From NCBI GenBank assembly GCA_014925825.1, contig JACGCK010000110.1, forward strand, positions 94,112 to 158,111: 64,000 nucleotides of DNA, in the 5' to 3' direction. Positions 12,285-23,210 of the stretch are shown here, piece after piece. Each line of letters opens with the position of its first letter. The first letter of the stretch is position 1. The DNA comes from Pholiota molesta (Eukaryota > Basidiomycota > Agaricomycetes > Agaricales > Strophariaceae). A program made the position numbers and the translations under genes. A model generated the notes under the pieces. It did no database searches. It saw only the letters and a list, made by a program, of their open reading frames with translations, and was not told where the DNA came from.

Positions 12285-12936
12285 CGCAGTTAGAATATTG
12301 CGCACTGTATGGACCGCGAGGTGTGTGGAGGATGGTGTTTAGCTCCCCGTAGCATACCCGACAAGATAAGAGCATTACCGTTGCAATTCTTAATTATATC
12401 GCACAATTGTTCTGGAATAGGTTAGAAGACATTGCCGACTACCTATATCCAGTCGCACAGGTGTAGACGACTAAACGGCGACCGCAGGCACTCCATGCCA
12501 CCCGACGGTACCCTGTGTCTGGATCCCCCGTCTCGCAAACAGATTCGAAATACAACGCCAGCGGCGATCTAGAACAAGCACGTAAGTGAGCTTCTATTAC
12601 GAAATAACGGCAGCATTAGAATATTGCGCGCGATGTGGAGCGCGACATGTGTGGAGGATTGTGTTTAGCTCTCTGCAACATACCCATCATGATAACAGCA
12701 TTGCCATTGCAATTCTCAATTATATCCTACAATTGCTTTTGAGCACGTTAGGAGACATTACCGACTACCTACACCCAGTCGCACAGGGGTAGACGACTGA
12801 ACGGCGACCGCAGGCACTCCATGCCACCCGACGGTACCCTGTGTCTGGATCCCCGTCTCGCAAACAGATTCGAAATGCAACGCCAGCGGCGATCTAGAAA
12901 AAGCACGTAAGTGAGCTTCTATTACGACATCACGGC
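12285..12936. repeat. 326-bp tandem repeat (two copies), duplicate locus
   Basis: This is the second-copy counterpart of the 326-bp tandem repeat at 3165-3816. It differs at a single base that I noticed (CTACTC versus CTACAC near 12771). Confidence 0.85.
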
Positions 12937-13449
12937 AGCACTAAGCAGATGTTTCAGCCTAACCCGTCCGCCGAATTGTTGCGATTGCAGTGGAAGATTC
13001 GGGAGCGGGTGGACGCATATTGAAGAGAAGGCGCTAGAAATGCCGTTTCCTCGTATCCTTAGGTATTTTGCTCAGGGAAATATGGGTCTAGGCTACCAGA
13101 CCTTGGACAGGGGTGACCTTGGTGCGAGGTCTGGTCTGAGAGTGGGCGATGCCCATTTTTCTGAGAATGTGTTTGCGAGTGCCATTCAAATCAGATAGCT
13201 TGAAATAAAACAATAGAATGATATTGAGTGAACCTCCATGCTCATTAGAACAGCTAAAGAGACACGACTAGCAGATATGGGGGCATCTAAAATAGGGTAT
13301 GAGGCTGATATTGCAAGCGGAGGAAGGGGACGTGGAGGAATGGTACTGTTCGCTTAACTTGGCCATCCCGGCATTTGGCCCTGCACACCCATCCGTTTAG
13401 ATCCCAAACCCATTTATTTCCTTTGCTACGTGTACATGATGCGAAGGTG

Positions 13450-13458
13450 TATAAAAGG
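13450..13458 (+). promoter_or_regulatory. TATA box upstream of the exon-module block, copy 2
   Basis: TATAAAAGG is conserved in the second copy in the same context as at 4339, although the flanking sequence has several substitutions. Conservation of the box is compatible with, but does not prove, continued promoter use. Confidence 0.5.
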
Positions 13459-13474
13459 CCTACGTAGCTGACCG

Positions 13475-15655
13475 TCTTTCTTCATTCCCTCGTCTCCTCA
13501 TCTCATCTCCGCTCTCCCCTTCTTCTCTTATCGCCTCCTGCGTACTTGCCAAGCAAGGAGCCATCAGGCGCGCTCGCATCTCGCGGCGCCTCTCGACCTC
13601 GAGCCGGTAAGTTCGTCGTGTCGACGCTTGTCGCGGCTGTGTGCTGACGATTTGGACGCAGCCTCTGGATGCGGGCGCGCCTGTCAGAAAAGGCCGCCTC
13701 GAGGTAATGGTGGAATCAGGCTTACCATTTGTTTTCCTCTCTCTGACCCTCGATGTTCTTTGCAGCCCTGCTGCAGCCCTCCTTGCGCGCCGCACCGTCC
13801 ACTCGCCATCGCTGTCGTCCTGCGCAAATGGCAGTGCGAGGCCGTCCTGATCTACGATCCCACACGACGATCGGCACTCCGCTCGTGGTCGAGGATATCT
13901 GGTACGTACGAATGCACGCTTTCCGCCTGCCGATCGCGACTGATCCTGCTCGCAGTGCAGACGGCCGTCTGGGACAAAAAAGACGGGTGCAGGCAGTGGC
14001 TACGGACGCGGGTCGGCCGCTTGTGAGGAGTGGCGGGCGTAGCAGCGCCGCGGCGATGGATGGGGAGGTAACGTCTGGCCTGTCCGCGAAACGCTAACGA
14101 ACGCTCGTCAGCTTTCCCTGCGCGGCGTTGAAACGATGACGCACCAATACACGCGCCGTTGTGTGGTGTCGAGTCCTCTGCGCTGCTCCGCTCGTGGTCG
14201 AGCTTATCCGGTACGTTGCGAGCCATGCTTCCCACATACGGTTTGCCCCTGACCGCGCCCTACATCACAGATGGATGAACGACGGATGCAGGAGGTGGCT
14301 TTGAGGGCGGGTTCTGGTCGGCCGCTGATGAGTAGTCGCGGTGTATGCGCCACGGCGATGGGTGGGAGATATCGCCACTGACGCCCTACTTCTCGCAATG
14401 CGAACCGCCGTCCGGAACGACCGTCGGCTACGGAATGTGGGTACGAACGGGTGCTTGTTGGGCGCTGGTAAGTAGTCGTTACGCCGTCGCAGCGAGCTCA
14501 GACGTACCGTATGCGCAAGTCGAGCCCGCTACTGCCTCGTACCTCCCATTCTATCCAATCCTTCCGATGTTCGGCTGAGCTTGTCCGTCCGTAACGCCTG
14601 GAATTGAGGTTGTCAGGGAGGAGACTCGTCGAGGGCGAGGGCGAACGGCGGGTGTGGCAGGAGCGGGGATTCGTCGTTGCAGATGGCGTCGTCGTCGGCT
14701 GCTACGGCCTTGAGAATCGTATGTACTTGCCGCAGTGCAGAGGGCCGTTCGAGATGGACGATGGATGTAGGAAAGCGGCTGTATGCGCCGCGGCGATGGG
14801 AGGTAATGTTTGTGCCTAGGTACGGAACCAGAACGGGTTCGCGCAAAGCTAACGATCCCTTCGTCAGCCTTCCGTGGCAAGGTATGCATCTCGCCTGCGA
14901 ATCGCCACTGGCGCGATTGGCGTCCTACTTGCGGCAGCGCGGACGCCGTTCGAGAGGAACGACGGGTTCCGGAAGTGGCTAGGGACGAGGGCGGGTGCTC
15001 GTTGGCCGCTGGTGAGTAGTCGCGGGCGTGGAAGCGCCTTTATGCAAGGCGATGCCGTCAGCATTCCTTGCACGGCGTCGGAATGAGGGTCGAACGTACC
15101 GTAGACGCGCCATTGCGCGGTGTCTGCCCTCTCACCCGTGTAGCGCCAAGTGCTGCCCACCCTCTTACGCTGTACTGACTTGCTATGTTGGGTAGCGGCG
15201 GGGATGTACGTCGAGGGCAGGGCAACACGTGGCAGAGGGTGCCGAGAAGAGTGTGAGAGAACGAGGGCGGCGGGTATGCGACGTCGTCGTCGTCGATGTC
15301 TTTTTCGGCTGCCTTGCGCGCGGTCGAGGGAGTGGCGGGCGGCAGGTGTCGCGATTGTTCTGCGCGCGGCGATGTTGTTGCTGGAGCAGAGAGGTAAACA
15401 CGGATTGAGAGGAATAAGGGTAAACTTGCCTGTATAGCCGTCGGATGAGGGTCGGAGTGAGCGCGTGAGGGGTAAACTGACCGTCGGAGGAGGATCGGAG
15501 TGAGTGCGTGAGCTCGGCGTGTTGGCGAGGGATGGACGGCGGCGGAGGGACATGCTCCGCTCGATATGGGACGAGGACGACCGTGGAGCCAGGGGGCGAT
15601 GTACGAATTCGATGGAAGAGATGGTGGGGCAATACAAGTTGAATACAAGCCTCGA
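13475..15655 (+). ncRNA. Candidate spliced non-coding transcript, exon/intron modules, copy 2
   Basis: This is the counterpart of 4365-6500. The donor and acceptor dinucleotides and the CTAAC branch sites of the main intron-like segments are kept. The first donor is improved to GGTAAGT (GTGAGT in copy 1), while the exon-like parts have gained and lost blocks. Examples are a CGCTCGTGGTCGAGG insertion near 13880, loss of a stretch near 14340 and loss of the CACTGACGCGATTGACG block near 14720. Retained splice signals with freely changing exons would fit a spliced RNA without coding constraint. The 3' part has a tandem repeat of GGGTAAACTGACC...GGTCGGAG units near 15417-15510. Confidence 0.35.
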
Positions 15656-15759
15656 TCCTTGCAGAAAAGATCCCGGGCCGGCGCCCAAAATTCCCACCCT
15701 CCGCGAATGTCGAAATTTGCCGTTCTTAGCGCTTGCTGCTAGACGACATCGGCGGCGAA

Positions 15760-17931
15760 ATGGACGCTCTAATCGCAAAAGCAGACTCAATACAACCCCT
15801 CAACAAGAAGCGAAAAGCGTTCTTCAAATCAGCAGCCGCCAGCGGCTCGTCAAAGCCTCCCAAGTCTGACCACACTCTCACCTCCGTCGCGAAACACACT
15901 TCTCTCCCCAAATCCCTCCAGGACAAACACACGTTGCCAGACGATGTCCCGAGCTACAAGCATATCGCGAACAAGAAGCTGCGGACGCACCTGCACCGGC
16001 AGTCTGCGCAGAGCGCGCGGGCGCAGACACTGTTGGAGGATGCGGAGATGCTGTTGATGGACAACGCGGGGGGGATGGAGGTGGAGGGGGAGATGGACCG
16101 GACGTGGAGGGTGGGCCAGAGCGATATCGTGCAGTCTAGCGGGCAGGAGGCGGCGAAGGGACGGAAGGAATATAAACTGGACGGGGGTCCGTATCGGTCG
16201 AGATACACAAGAAACGGACGGTGAGTGCCATGTTGTTGAATGTTAACACTTTGACTGAACCGTGATGGAAACAGGCATCTTGCAATAGCTGGGAGGACCG
16301 GCCATGTTGCGACATTCGATTGGCAAACGGGTACCATGCACGCTGAACTACAACTACAAGAAACATGTCGAGACATCACGTACGCGTTTTTCAAACTCGA
16401 ATGTCGCCTTTCGTACTTATAAATCATCAGGTTCCTACAAGACCATTCTTTCTTTGCTGTTGCGCAAAAGAAATATGCTTTCATCTACGATCGAGACGGT
16501 GTCGAGTTACATTGTCTAAAAGGCCACATCGAGCCCACACGGCTGGAATTCCTGCCATACCACTGGCTATTAGCAAGTGTGGTACGCAGCATCTTAAATC
16601 TCATTCTCCTCCTTCTCTAATGATCTTTCAGGGAAACCCAGGCTATCTAAAATACCAAGACACATCTACCGGCCAGCTCCTCGTCGAACACCGCACGAAA
16701 CTCGGCGCCTGCAACACCATGACGCAGAACCTGCACAACGCCGTCATCCACCTCGGGCACCAGAATGGGTGCGTCACGCTCTGGACGCCGAACCTGCCGC
16801 ACCCCGCCGTGCAGCTCCTCGCGCACATGGGGCCCGTGGTGAGCGTCGCTGTGGACCCGAGCGAGGGCGGGCGGTATATGGCGAGTGCGGGGCGGGACGG
16901 AACGGTGAAGGTGTGGGACTGCCGGAATTGGAAGGGCGCGGTAAGGGAGTGGGCGGTGCGGGGTGGGGGCGACCCGGAGCTGGAGTGGAGTGCGAGGGGG
17001 TATCTCGCGGTGGCGAGCGGTGGGACTGTCAATGTTTGTGTTCTCTTGCGATTTGTAAAATCGATCCTCGTCGTTGATTTTTCTTTCTTCTTCTTCTTCT
17101 AGGTGTACAACCCACCCTCGATACACACTCCGTTCAACGCGCGAACGGCGCCGCCGCTGTATGTGACGCATCCCATCCCGCACCGGCCCCTCGCCTCCGT
17201 CCGCTTCGCCCCCTTCCAGGATATCCTCACCATCGGGCACGCCGCCGGCCTCTCGAGCATCCTCGTGCCCGGCAGCGGCGAGCCCAACTTCGACAGCCGA
17301 GAGGCGGACCCCTTCGAGAATAAGAAGGCGCGCAGCGAGCGGGAGGTCAAGGGCCTCCTGGACAAGGTCCGCTCTTTTTTCTCTCTGGGTTTCGTTGTCT
17401 GGATGCTGACGATGCTAACAGATCCAACCGGACTTGATCACCCTCGACCCCGAGTTCGTCGGCAACCTCGCGCCGCCGTCGAAGATGACGACGACGACGT
17501 TCGACGGGAAGCCCGAGGTGGCAGTTCCGTACGCGCGGCTCTCCCGCCTCGAGCGCCTGCGGGTGTCCGGCAAGATCGACGAGACGGAGGAGCACAGCGG
17601 GGACGATGGAGACGAAGCGGAAGGCGACGCGAAGAAGGCGACGAAGGAGGAGCGGGAGAAGCGGAAGATGCGCGGGAAGGGGAAGAGCCTGAAGCGGTAT
17701 CTGCGGAAGCAACGGAAGAATGTGGTCGATCCTGCTGTGGTGAGTTGTTGTTTGTTTTTTGTTATGGGGTTTTTTGAGGCTTATCTGTTTTGTGGATTTC
17801 AGATTGCGATTCGGACGAAGCTGGAGAAGCAGAAGGAGGAGAAAAAAAGAGCGGCGGCTGCGGCTGCTGCGTCGAAAACGGGCGAACAGCAAAAACCTTC
17901 GGCGTTGGATCGGTTCAAGCGTTCGAAGTAG
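15760..17931 (+). CDS. UTP7: Utp7 / WDR46-like U3 snoRNA-associated WD40 protein (BING4 family), intact copy
   Basis: Seven exons (15760-16220, 16275-16379, 16431-16581, 16632-17033, 17103-17366, 17422-17739, 17803-17931) join to 609 codons with introns of 51-69 nt. The product matches yeast Utp7 in order. A Lys-rich N-terminus comes first, then HLAIAGRTGHVATFDW, a segment AVAQKKYAFIYDRDG, LEFLPYHWLLASV, QNLHNAVIHLGHQNG, ASAGRDGTVKVWD and FDSREADPFENKKAR. A C-terminal BING4 region with a basic helical part (RSFLRK-like SLKRYLRKQRKNV) follows. Family knowledge: Utp7 is a nucleolar component of the small-subunit processome, needed for 18S rRNA maturation. ATG 15760 is chosen because the frame matches exon 2 and no earlier in-frame ATG is present. 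The last residues ALDRFKRSK are probably native, since this copy keeps the original right flank. Confidence 0.92.
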
Positions 17932-18613
17932 ATTTGTCTTTTTTGGTTGCAATGCTTACGGTGTCGACTTGGCACATTCTCGTGGTGATTTTAAGATGAG
18001 CTCACGCGAACTTGCAGCCAATGTGTGATGATGAGCCCTTTCATTTTTGAATGCGTAAGAATCAGACGCGCGGTAAGTAGCAGAGAGTCCAAAAAGAGTC
18101 CTTAACATACTTGTAGCATGTTCTTCAAGAAGCTTCACGAATTGCTTTGCCAAAAAAAGCGGCCTCTACACTGGGTATGGGAATCCTATAAGTTCTGCTA
18201 AGACCCCATACATTGGCCGCAAACGTAGGGTAATACAGACTTTATCACAATGTCCGAAATCACCATAAAATGCTTGGAACACTTTTGACGTTTGCAAGAC
18301 AGTTCTATAATAGAATCCATCAGAATGCAAGTGATCACTACAAGGGTTTGTTGAGCTGGAATCCTATGCGAAAAATTGTTAGAGTTACAAGTCCGTGGAA
18401 AGCTTGCGAAAACTTTGGTACTTAGCTGTAATCCCAGGAAATATTCTAACCCAATCAAAACCCAATTGAAAGTTAATGGGATTTATCTTCTAAGAGTGTG
18501 GTAATTTGGGAACGTTTGTATTGGAGTTGTAACTACCCTCGTGATGAACATCGTATGGTAATGAAATAATTTTAATATCCTGATTCCTTGTATAGGTACA
18601 CAACATTTTTTAG
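17932..18613. other. Non-coding stretch after UTP7 copy 2
   Basis: AT-rich sequence with no open frame that resembles a protein. The terminal intron acceptor for the following orphan exon (pyrimidine tract before TAG at 18611-18613) lies at its right end. I could not find matching upstream exons here. Confidence 0.5.
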
Positions 18614-18761
18614 GGCTGCGGAGGAGGTGGGCACGCTAAGGAAGGCGCTAAGGAAGGTGGGGGAGAAGTGGAAGATCGGGTTCAAGACGGACGCGTATAC
18701 GCATTTGAATATCTACAAGGACAATCCGTGGAAGTTGCGTCCTTCGAGATTCAACGAATGA
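18614..18761 (+). pseudogene. Orphan 3' terminal exon of an unidentified gene
   Basis: Preceded by a T6AG acceptor, the frame reads AAEEVGTLRKALRKVGEKWK, then IGFKTDAYTHLNIYKDNPW and KLRPSRFNE before a TGA at 18759-18761. The composition (amphipathic basic helix followed by a compact C-terminus) is clearly protein-like and GC-rich compared with its surroundings. No 5' exons are recognisable between UTP7 and this exon, so the gene was probably cut by the duplication or by an insertion. I do not recognise the family. Confidence 0.5.
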
Positions 18762-19346
18762 TTGGGCTCTGTTCCTGAGGGGACTTTCTTTTCTTAGCCC
18801 AATTCTATATCGATCATCTGTATCATTGGTTTTTTTAAACGACTATCGGATGCGTTTGTAAATCTTCTGTAGGACTTGCTGCATCCGTTCACTTTGCAAG
18901 ATGCTGTTGTTTGTATTTAATAAATTAAAACTAGTCGTACACTCCTCAGTCTGATGTAACATTTAGGCCCAGTTACGCCCTTATGCCACTCTCGCCAACT
19001 TCTAAGCGCCCGTGAACGATCAATCGATTTGCATGCACGTGATGGTAATGGTTCGAATTTCCTTGGAATCCATTGTGGAATTTCCCGTCCCTTCCACCTA
19101 TACACCTTGTTGTACGGGATTCATATGTCGGGTTGACCCTCTCCTGCCGCTGCATCGTCGCTTGACCAGAAGCTGGAGGAAGGGAGCCACGAGGTCCACC
19201 GCAAATTAGGCCCATCAGGACACTGAGGACACTCCTCTAGAAACACATCGGGAACGCTAGGAGCTACCCAAGGAATCGATGAGGTTCGTCAACATTCATC
19301 CCAAATTCGTACTCTTTTTGATTCGCTTCAAAGTCCAACAGACGCC
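18762..19346. other. Intergenic, upstream of F-box gene 1
   Basis: No gene is visible. Near 19279 it carries ATGAGGTTCGTCA, which is also found upstream of F-box gene 2 (21551), so part of the 5' region was duplicated with the gene. Confidence 0.5.
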
Positions 19347-20921
19347 ATGGAATATGACCCTCTGTCAATGAGTAATCCTTCAAGCAGAGCTGCATTTCCT
19401 CTACGCATGATTTCCCCACTGCCTCCGTCGCTGCTCCATTCGTCGCTCATGGTATCACCAGATGAGGAGCAAACCATTCGAGAAACCATCCACGATATCA
19501 ACACCACCCTCACATCCGTTGATGACGAGATAACCCGGGTCCGAGCTGCACTCTCTACACTCGAGGACTACCGCAGCACACTGCAAACAACACTTGCGCA
19601 GCACCAGGTTGCTCTGTCCCCGATTCGTAAACTCCCACCGGAGTTACTGGGCGAGATATTCCTGTTTGTTTCGTTGAATGCCATTTTAGAGTGGCCCGGG
19701 ATTCCTGGTGTGAGGGGGGATGTTATGCCGTGGGTGCTGTGCAAGATTTGCAAGTATTGGAGGGCGGTGGCGATCTCCATTCCAGAATTGTGGTCAAATA
19801 TACGTCTTAACTTCCAAAACTCCACACGCATTGAGGTAGCCCAGCATTTTCTCGGTCTGTATCTTCCTCGGTCCAAAAACGAGCTCTTAACGCTCTCCCT
19901 CCAGGCCGAGGACTTGTCGACTGTCCTTCCCATCTGGAACACACTCCTTACCCTGTCCGAACGCTGGAAGGACATATCCCTGAAGGGAAATCTATTCACT
20001 AAATCACAGAACTACCTTACTCTGGCCAAGAATAGAGTGCCCAATTTGCGACGCCTGTGTATCGAAACAAAACGATTCGAAGATTGGGAAAACCTTCTCC
20101 CTTCGTGGCCGCTTGAGGCATTTGAGCATGCGGAAAACATTCGTGAGCTATCCATAACGCACACCGTCTACCCACTGCAGAATGTCCGCGTTCCGTGGTC
20201 CCAGATCACACATCTCACGTCAAAGGGCAGCCTATTCCGCGACAACGAGTTCACGCAGATGATGCAGCACATGACGAACCTCATTTCCTTCTGCACGGAC
20301 CGCGACGGTATCCTCGAGTTTGTGTCAACCCAGCCGGTCCTGCTCCCACATCTGCGAAAACTGAGCATTACCAACACAGGGCCTTGTATATCCGCTACAT
20401 GCCGCTTCCTCACCGTCCCCAATCTGGAGGAACTCTCCATCATCGCTGTGGACTTGCAGTTCCTCGCCGAGCAGGTTCTGGAGATGATCAAGCGTTCGAG
20501 ATGCCAGCCAAAATGGTTGACATTGCGCTCCTCGCTGGCGCTGGATGCAGACGTAGCTGGGAACGAGAACTTGAATGTATATTCGGTGCTTTCGGCACTG
20601 CCCTCGGTGACTCGCCTCGAGCTTACAGTTACAAGTGCAAACCTATTTATCCTGCAAGCGCTCGCGATCCATGTACCAACGACAAAGCGCGCACCGCTTC
20701 TTCCGAACCTCGATGGTTTAGTGTTAGAGGATAGGTGGTGCACGTCGGCGTTTGAGATTGCGAATGCGCTGAGTTCGCGCGTTATCAATAATCTGCGCCC
20801 GGGCTCGCTTTCGATAAGCTTTCGTTTGCTCCCTCCAGCGGCCCCAAAATCTTATGAGCTGGATTTGTTGAAGGGGTTGGCAGAAAAGTATGGAATGGAG
20901 ATTACTATTCTCTCGAATTAA
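19347..20921 (+). CDS. F-box / LRR protein, paralogue 1
   Basis: A single exon encodes 524 residues. After a coiled-coil-like segment (TSVDDEITRVRAALSTLEDY, residues about 57-76) comes an F-box of the Agaricomycete type, SPIRKLPPELLGEIFLFVS, near residues 92-110, followed by CKICKYWRAVAISIPELWSN. The remaining part shows leucine-rich repeat-like segments such as LPHLRKLSITN and VPNLEELSIIA. Family knowledge: F-box proteins link Skp1-Cullin ubiquitin ligases to substrates, and such genes are strongly expanded in mushrooms. The substrate is unknown. ATG 19347 is supported by the sequence context ACGCCATGG and by collinearity with paralogue 2. A tandem copy follows 0.6 kb downstream. Confidence 0.82.
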   Translation: MEYDPLSMSNPSSRAAFPLRMISPLPPSLLHSSLMVSPDEEQTIRETIHDINTTLTSVDDEITRVRAALSTLEDYRSTLQTTLAQHQVALSPIRKLPPELLGEIFLFVSLNAILEWPGIPGVRGDVMPWVLCKICKYWRAVAISIPELWSNIRLNFQNSTRIEVAQHFLGLYLPRSKNELLTLSLQAEDLSTVLPIWNTLLTLSERWKDISLKGNLFTKSQNYLTLAKNRVPNLRRLCIETKRFEDWENLLPSWPLEAFEHAENIRELSITHTVYPLQNVRVPWSQITHLTSKGSLFRDNEFTQMMQHMTNLISFCTDRDGILEFVSTQPVLLPHLRKLSITNTGPCISATCRFLTVPNLEELSIIAVDLQFLAEQVLEMIKRSRCQPKWLTLRSSLALDADVAGNENLNVYSVLSALPSVTRLELTVTSANLFILQALAIHVPTTKRAPLLPNLDGLVLEDRWCTSAFEIANALSSRVINNLRPGSLSISFRLLPPAAPKSYELDLLKGLAEKYGMEITILSN

Positions 20922-21550
20922 CTGTATAACTTTTTGTTAACTATAAATTTGGCAAATGACTTGTTATACTTATACCTCTTCGACTTTGATTTCGACTCAA
21001 TTTGGCCGCGAGCTTCGACTTAAAATTCTACCTTGTAGACCGGCCTAAGTTGAGCATACAAACAAGTTCGACCTGATTGATGCCTCCCAAAAGACATTGA
21101 TGTAGTAGGTGATAATAAATTTCAAGTTGTTGGCCTCTGCGATGCCCTTGCTACTCTTTAAACTAGATAATATTGAATAACATTGCTCCTCCGCATCCCA
21201 GAACCAGAGTCCTAGCCATGGTTAACTGACAGTCAACTCTGAATTTAAGCGCCCATGATCGCAATTCTTCACGTGCCAAGTGACATCGTGACCCAAGTAT
21301 TTCAATTTAAAATACTGTTATTGTCACACTTTTCTTGCGTTGCCGAGTCCCGACCCCACGTTTTCCCTGGACCCCACGTTTTTCCGAAAAGTTGAAGAAA
21401 CCAATTCCTACCGCGCTGGCGTGGCAGTGGCGTCTGCTGGCTTGTATGCCAACATAAGCGTGGCATTAGGCTAACTATAACTTTTTCCACGTAATTTGCT
21501 TTCTATTGTGACCTAGGTTCTGCGCTCATCGTACTTACTACTGCCCTAGA
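20922..21550. other. Intergenic between the two F-box paralogues
   Basis: No gene is visible. A short direct repeat CCCCACGTTTTxCC (21353-21380, CGACCCCACGTTTTCCCTGG followed by ACCCCACGTTTTTCC) occurs here. Confidence 0.45.
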
Positions 21551-23210
21551 ATGAGGTTCGTCATCGATTGGTGTCCATCTGAAATGCGTAACTTCTTCTG
21601 AGTTAGCTTGCAGCGCCACAGATACCGAGCAACGAGTGCAGGATACTACAGCTCCTTTGAACGATCCTTCAAGCAGAGCTGCATTTCTGCAACGCACATA
21701 TCCAGCACTTCCCCCATCCCTGCTCCATACTTCGTTCACACCATCACCAGAGGAGGAAATAACCATCCGGGAAAGCATTTACGACATAAAAACCACACTC
21801 TCCTCAGTTGATGATGAGATAACCCGAGTCCGCGCCACTCTCTCCGCGCTCGAGGAGTACCGTAGCACCTTACACAGGACGCTTGCATACCAGCAATCCT
21901 CGTTGTCGCCGATTCGTAGACTCCCGCCGGAGATCTGGGGCGAGATATTTCTCTTCGCTTCCGCTGGTTCCGCCATAAAATGTGGCCCGAGATCTGAGAC
22001 GGATCAGGAGGATATACCGTTGTTGCTGTGCCAGATCTGCAGCTATTGGCGGACGGTCGCGGTTTCCGTTCCCGGGTTATGGTCGAATATCCGGCTCGAC
22101 CTCCTAGACATGCCACTGCTTCTCACCCCCGGGGTACTCAGCGTTCTCGGCCTTTGTCTTGCTCGGTCCAAAAATGAGCCATTGACGCTCTCTTTTGAGG
22201 GCAAAGTAGTGATGCATTCATCCATCCTGGAAACACTCATGGCCCATTCTGAACGCTGGAAGGACGTATCCTTGATGAGTGATATGTTGTTTGATTCCCA
22301 CACCACCCTTGGGCGAGCCAAAAACCTTAGGGTGCCCAATCTACGGCGCCTCTGTATCAACACAGCTTGTGATTATGGAACCATCCCTAGGTCGAGGTTA
22401 TTGGCATTCAACGATGCGCCAAGCCTTCGCGAGCTGTCCTTGACAGACGTCATGCACCCGTTTCAGTGCCTCCGCATTTCGTGGTCCCAACTCACCCATT
22501 TTTCATCGAAAAGAAGTATATTCGCCGAGGGCGAGTTCACCCTGATCATGCGACACATGCCGGCCCTCATTTCCTTCTCCACGGAAAGCGAGCGCATCCT
22601 CGAAGTCGCATCCACCGCGCCCGTCCTGCTCCCGCATCTCCGCAAACTGAGCATCACGAACAAAGGGAGCTACATATCCAAGACGTGCCAGTTCCTCACC
22701 GCGCCGAACCTGGAGGCGCTCGCGATCAGCGCTGTGACGCCCTTCGACGTCAGCGAGACGGTGGCGATGCTGGAGCGTTCGCGGTGCAAGCCCCAGCAAC
22801 TGATATTGCGCACCTCGCTGGACCCCGGGACGGTCTGGGACGAGAACCTGAATGTGGTATGGCTGCTGGCTAGCGTGCCGTCGCTGGCGTGCCTGGAGCT
22901 GACCGTGGCGAACGCAGGGATGCACATCCTGTCGCGGCTCGCGGACCGCGCACGGAGCGGGTCGCCGCCGACGCCGACGCAGAGGGCGCCGCTGCTCCCC
23001 GCGCTGGAGAAGCTGGTGTTGGAGGATAGGTTGTGTACGTCGGCGTCGGGGATCACAGATGCGCTGGAGTGGCGTGTTGTTGGAGGCCCTAGCTTGCGAT
23101 CGGTTGACCTGCGTTTGTTCCCTCCCGCGTCCCCCAAATTTGACGAGCTGGACTCGTTCAAACGGATGGCGGAGAATCATGGGGTGGAGCTTAGTGTTTT
23201 TTCAGGATGA
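21551..23210 (+). CDS. F-box / LRR protein, paralogue 2 (probable two-exon gene)
   Basis: The long frame 21614-23210 aligns end to end with paralogue 1, including NDPSSRAAF, TSVDDEITRVRA-like SSVDDEITRVRATLS, the F-box SPIRRLPPEIWGEIFLFAS, CQICSYWRTVAVSVPGLWSN and LPHLRKLSITNKGS. At the position of the paralogue's ATG the codon is GTG (21636), and no ATG precedes it in the open frame. A 58-nt GT-AG segment (21556-21613, containing GTAAC) would join ATGAG at 21551 in frame to 21614. The result is a 533-residue protein starting MSATDTEQRV. I infer this splice; the alternative is that the start codon was lost. Function is as for paralogue 1: a substrate receptor of an SCF ligase with unknown target. 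Confidence 0.72.

Larger units (their letters stand above)
8761..17920 (+). repeat. Tandem duplication unit, copy 2
   Basis: This is the second copy of the 9.16-kb unit. Its first 363 bases (8761-9123) are the left end of the unit, which for copy 1 falls outside the window. It carries the intact UTP7 gene and ends at the ALDRFK codons, after which the flanking single-copy sequence begins. An alternative is that the two copies are the two haplotypes of a dikaryotic strain wrongly joined by the assembler. The moderate divergence of the UTP7 half and the near identity of the other half do not settle this from sequence alone. Confidence 0.93.

Noticed and set aside
14864..15790. 308-aa minus-strand open frame in copy 2
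   Set aside because: Antisense to the module block. The matching region in copy 1 is broken into other frames, so no conserved protein is indicated.
20195..20734. 179-aa plus frame and 206-aa minus frame inside F-box gene 1
   Set aside because: Both overlap the validated F-box/LRR frame and lack any family signature.
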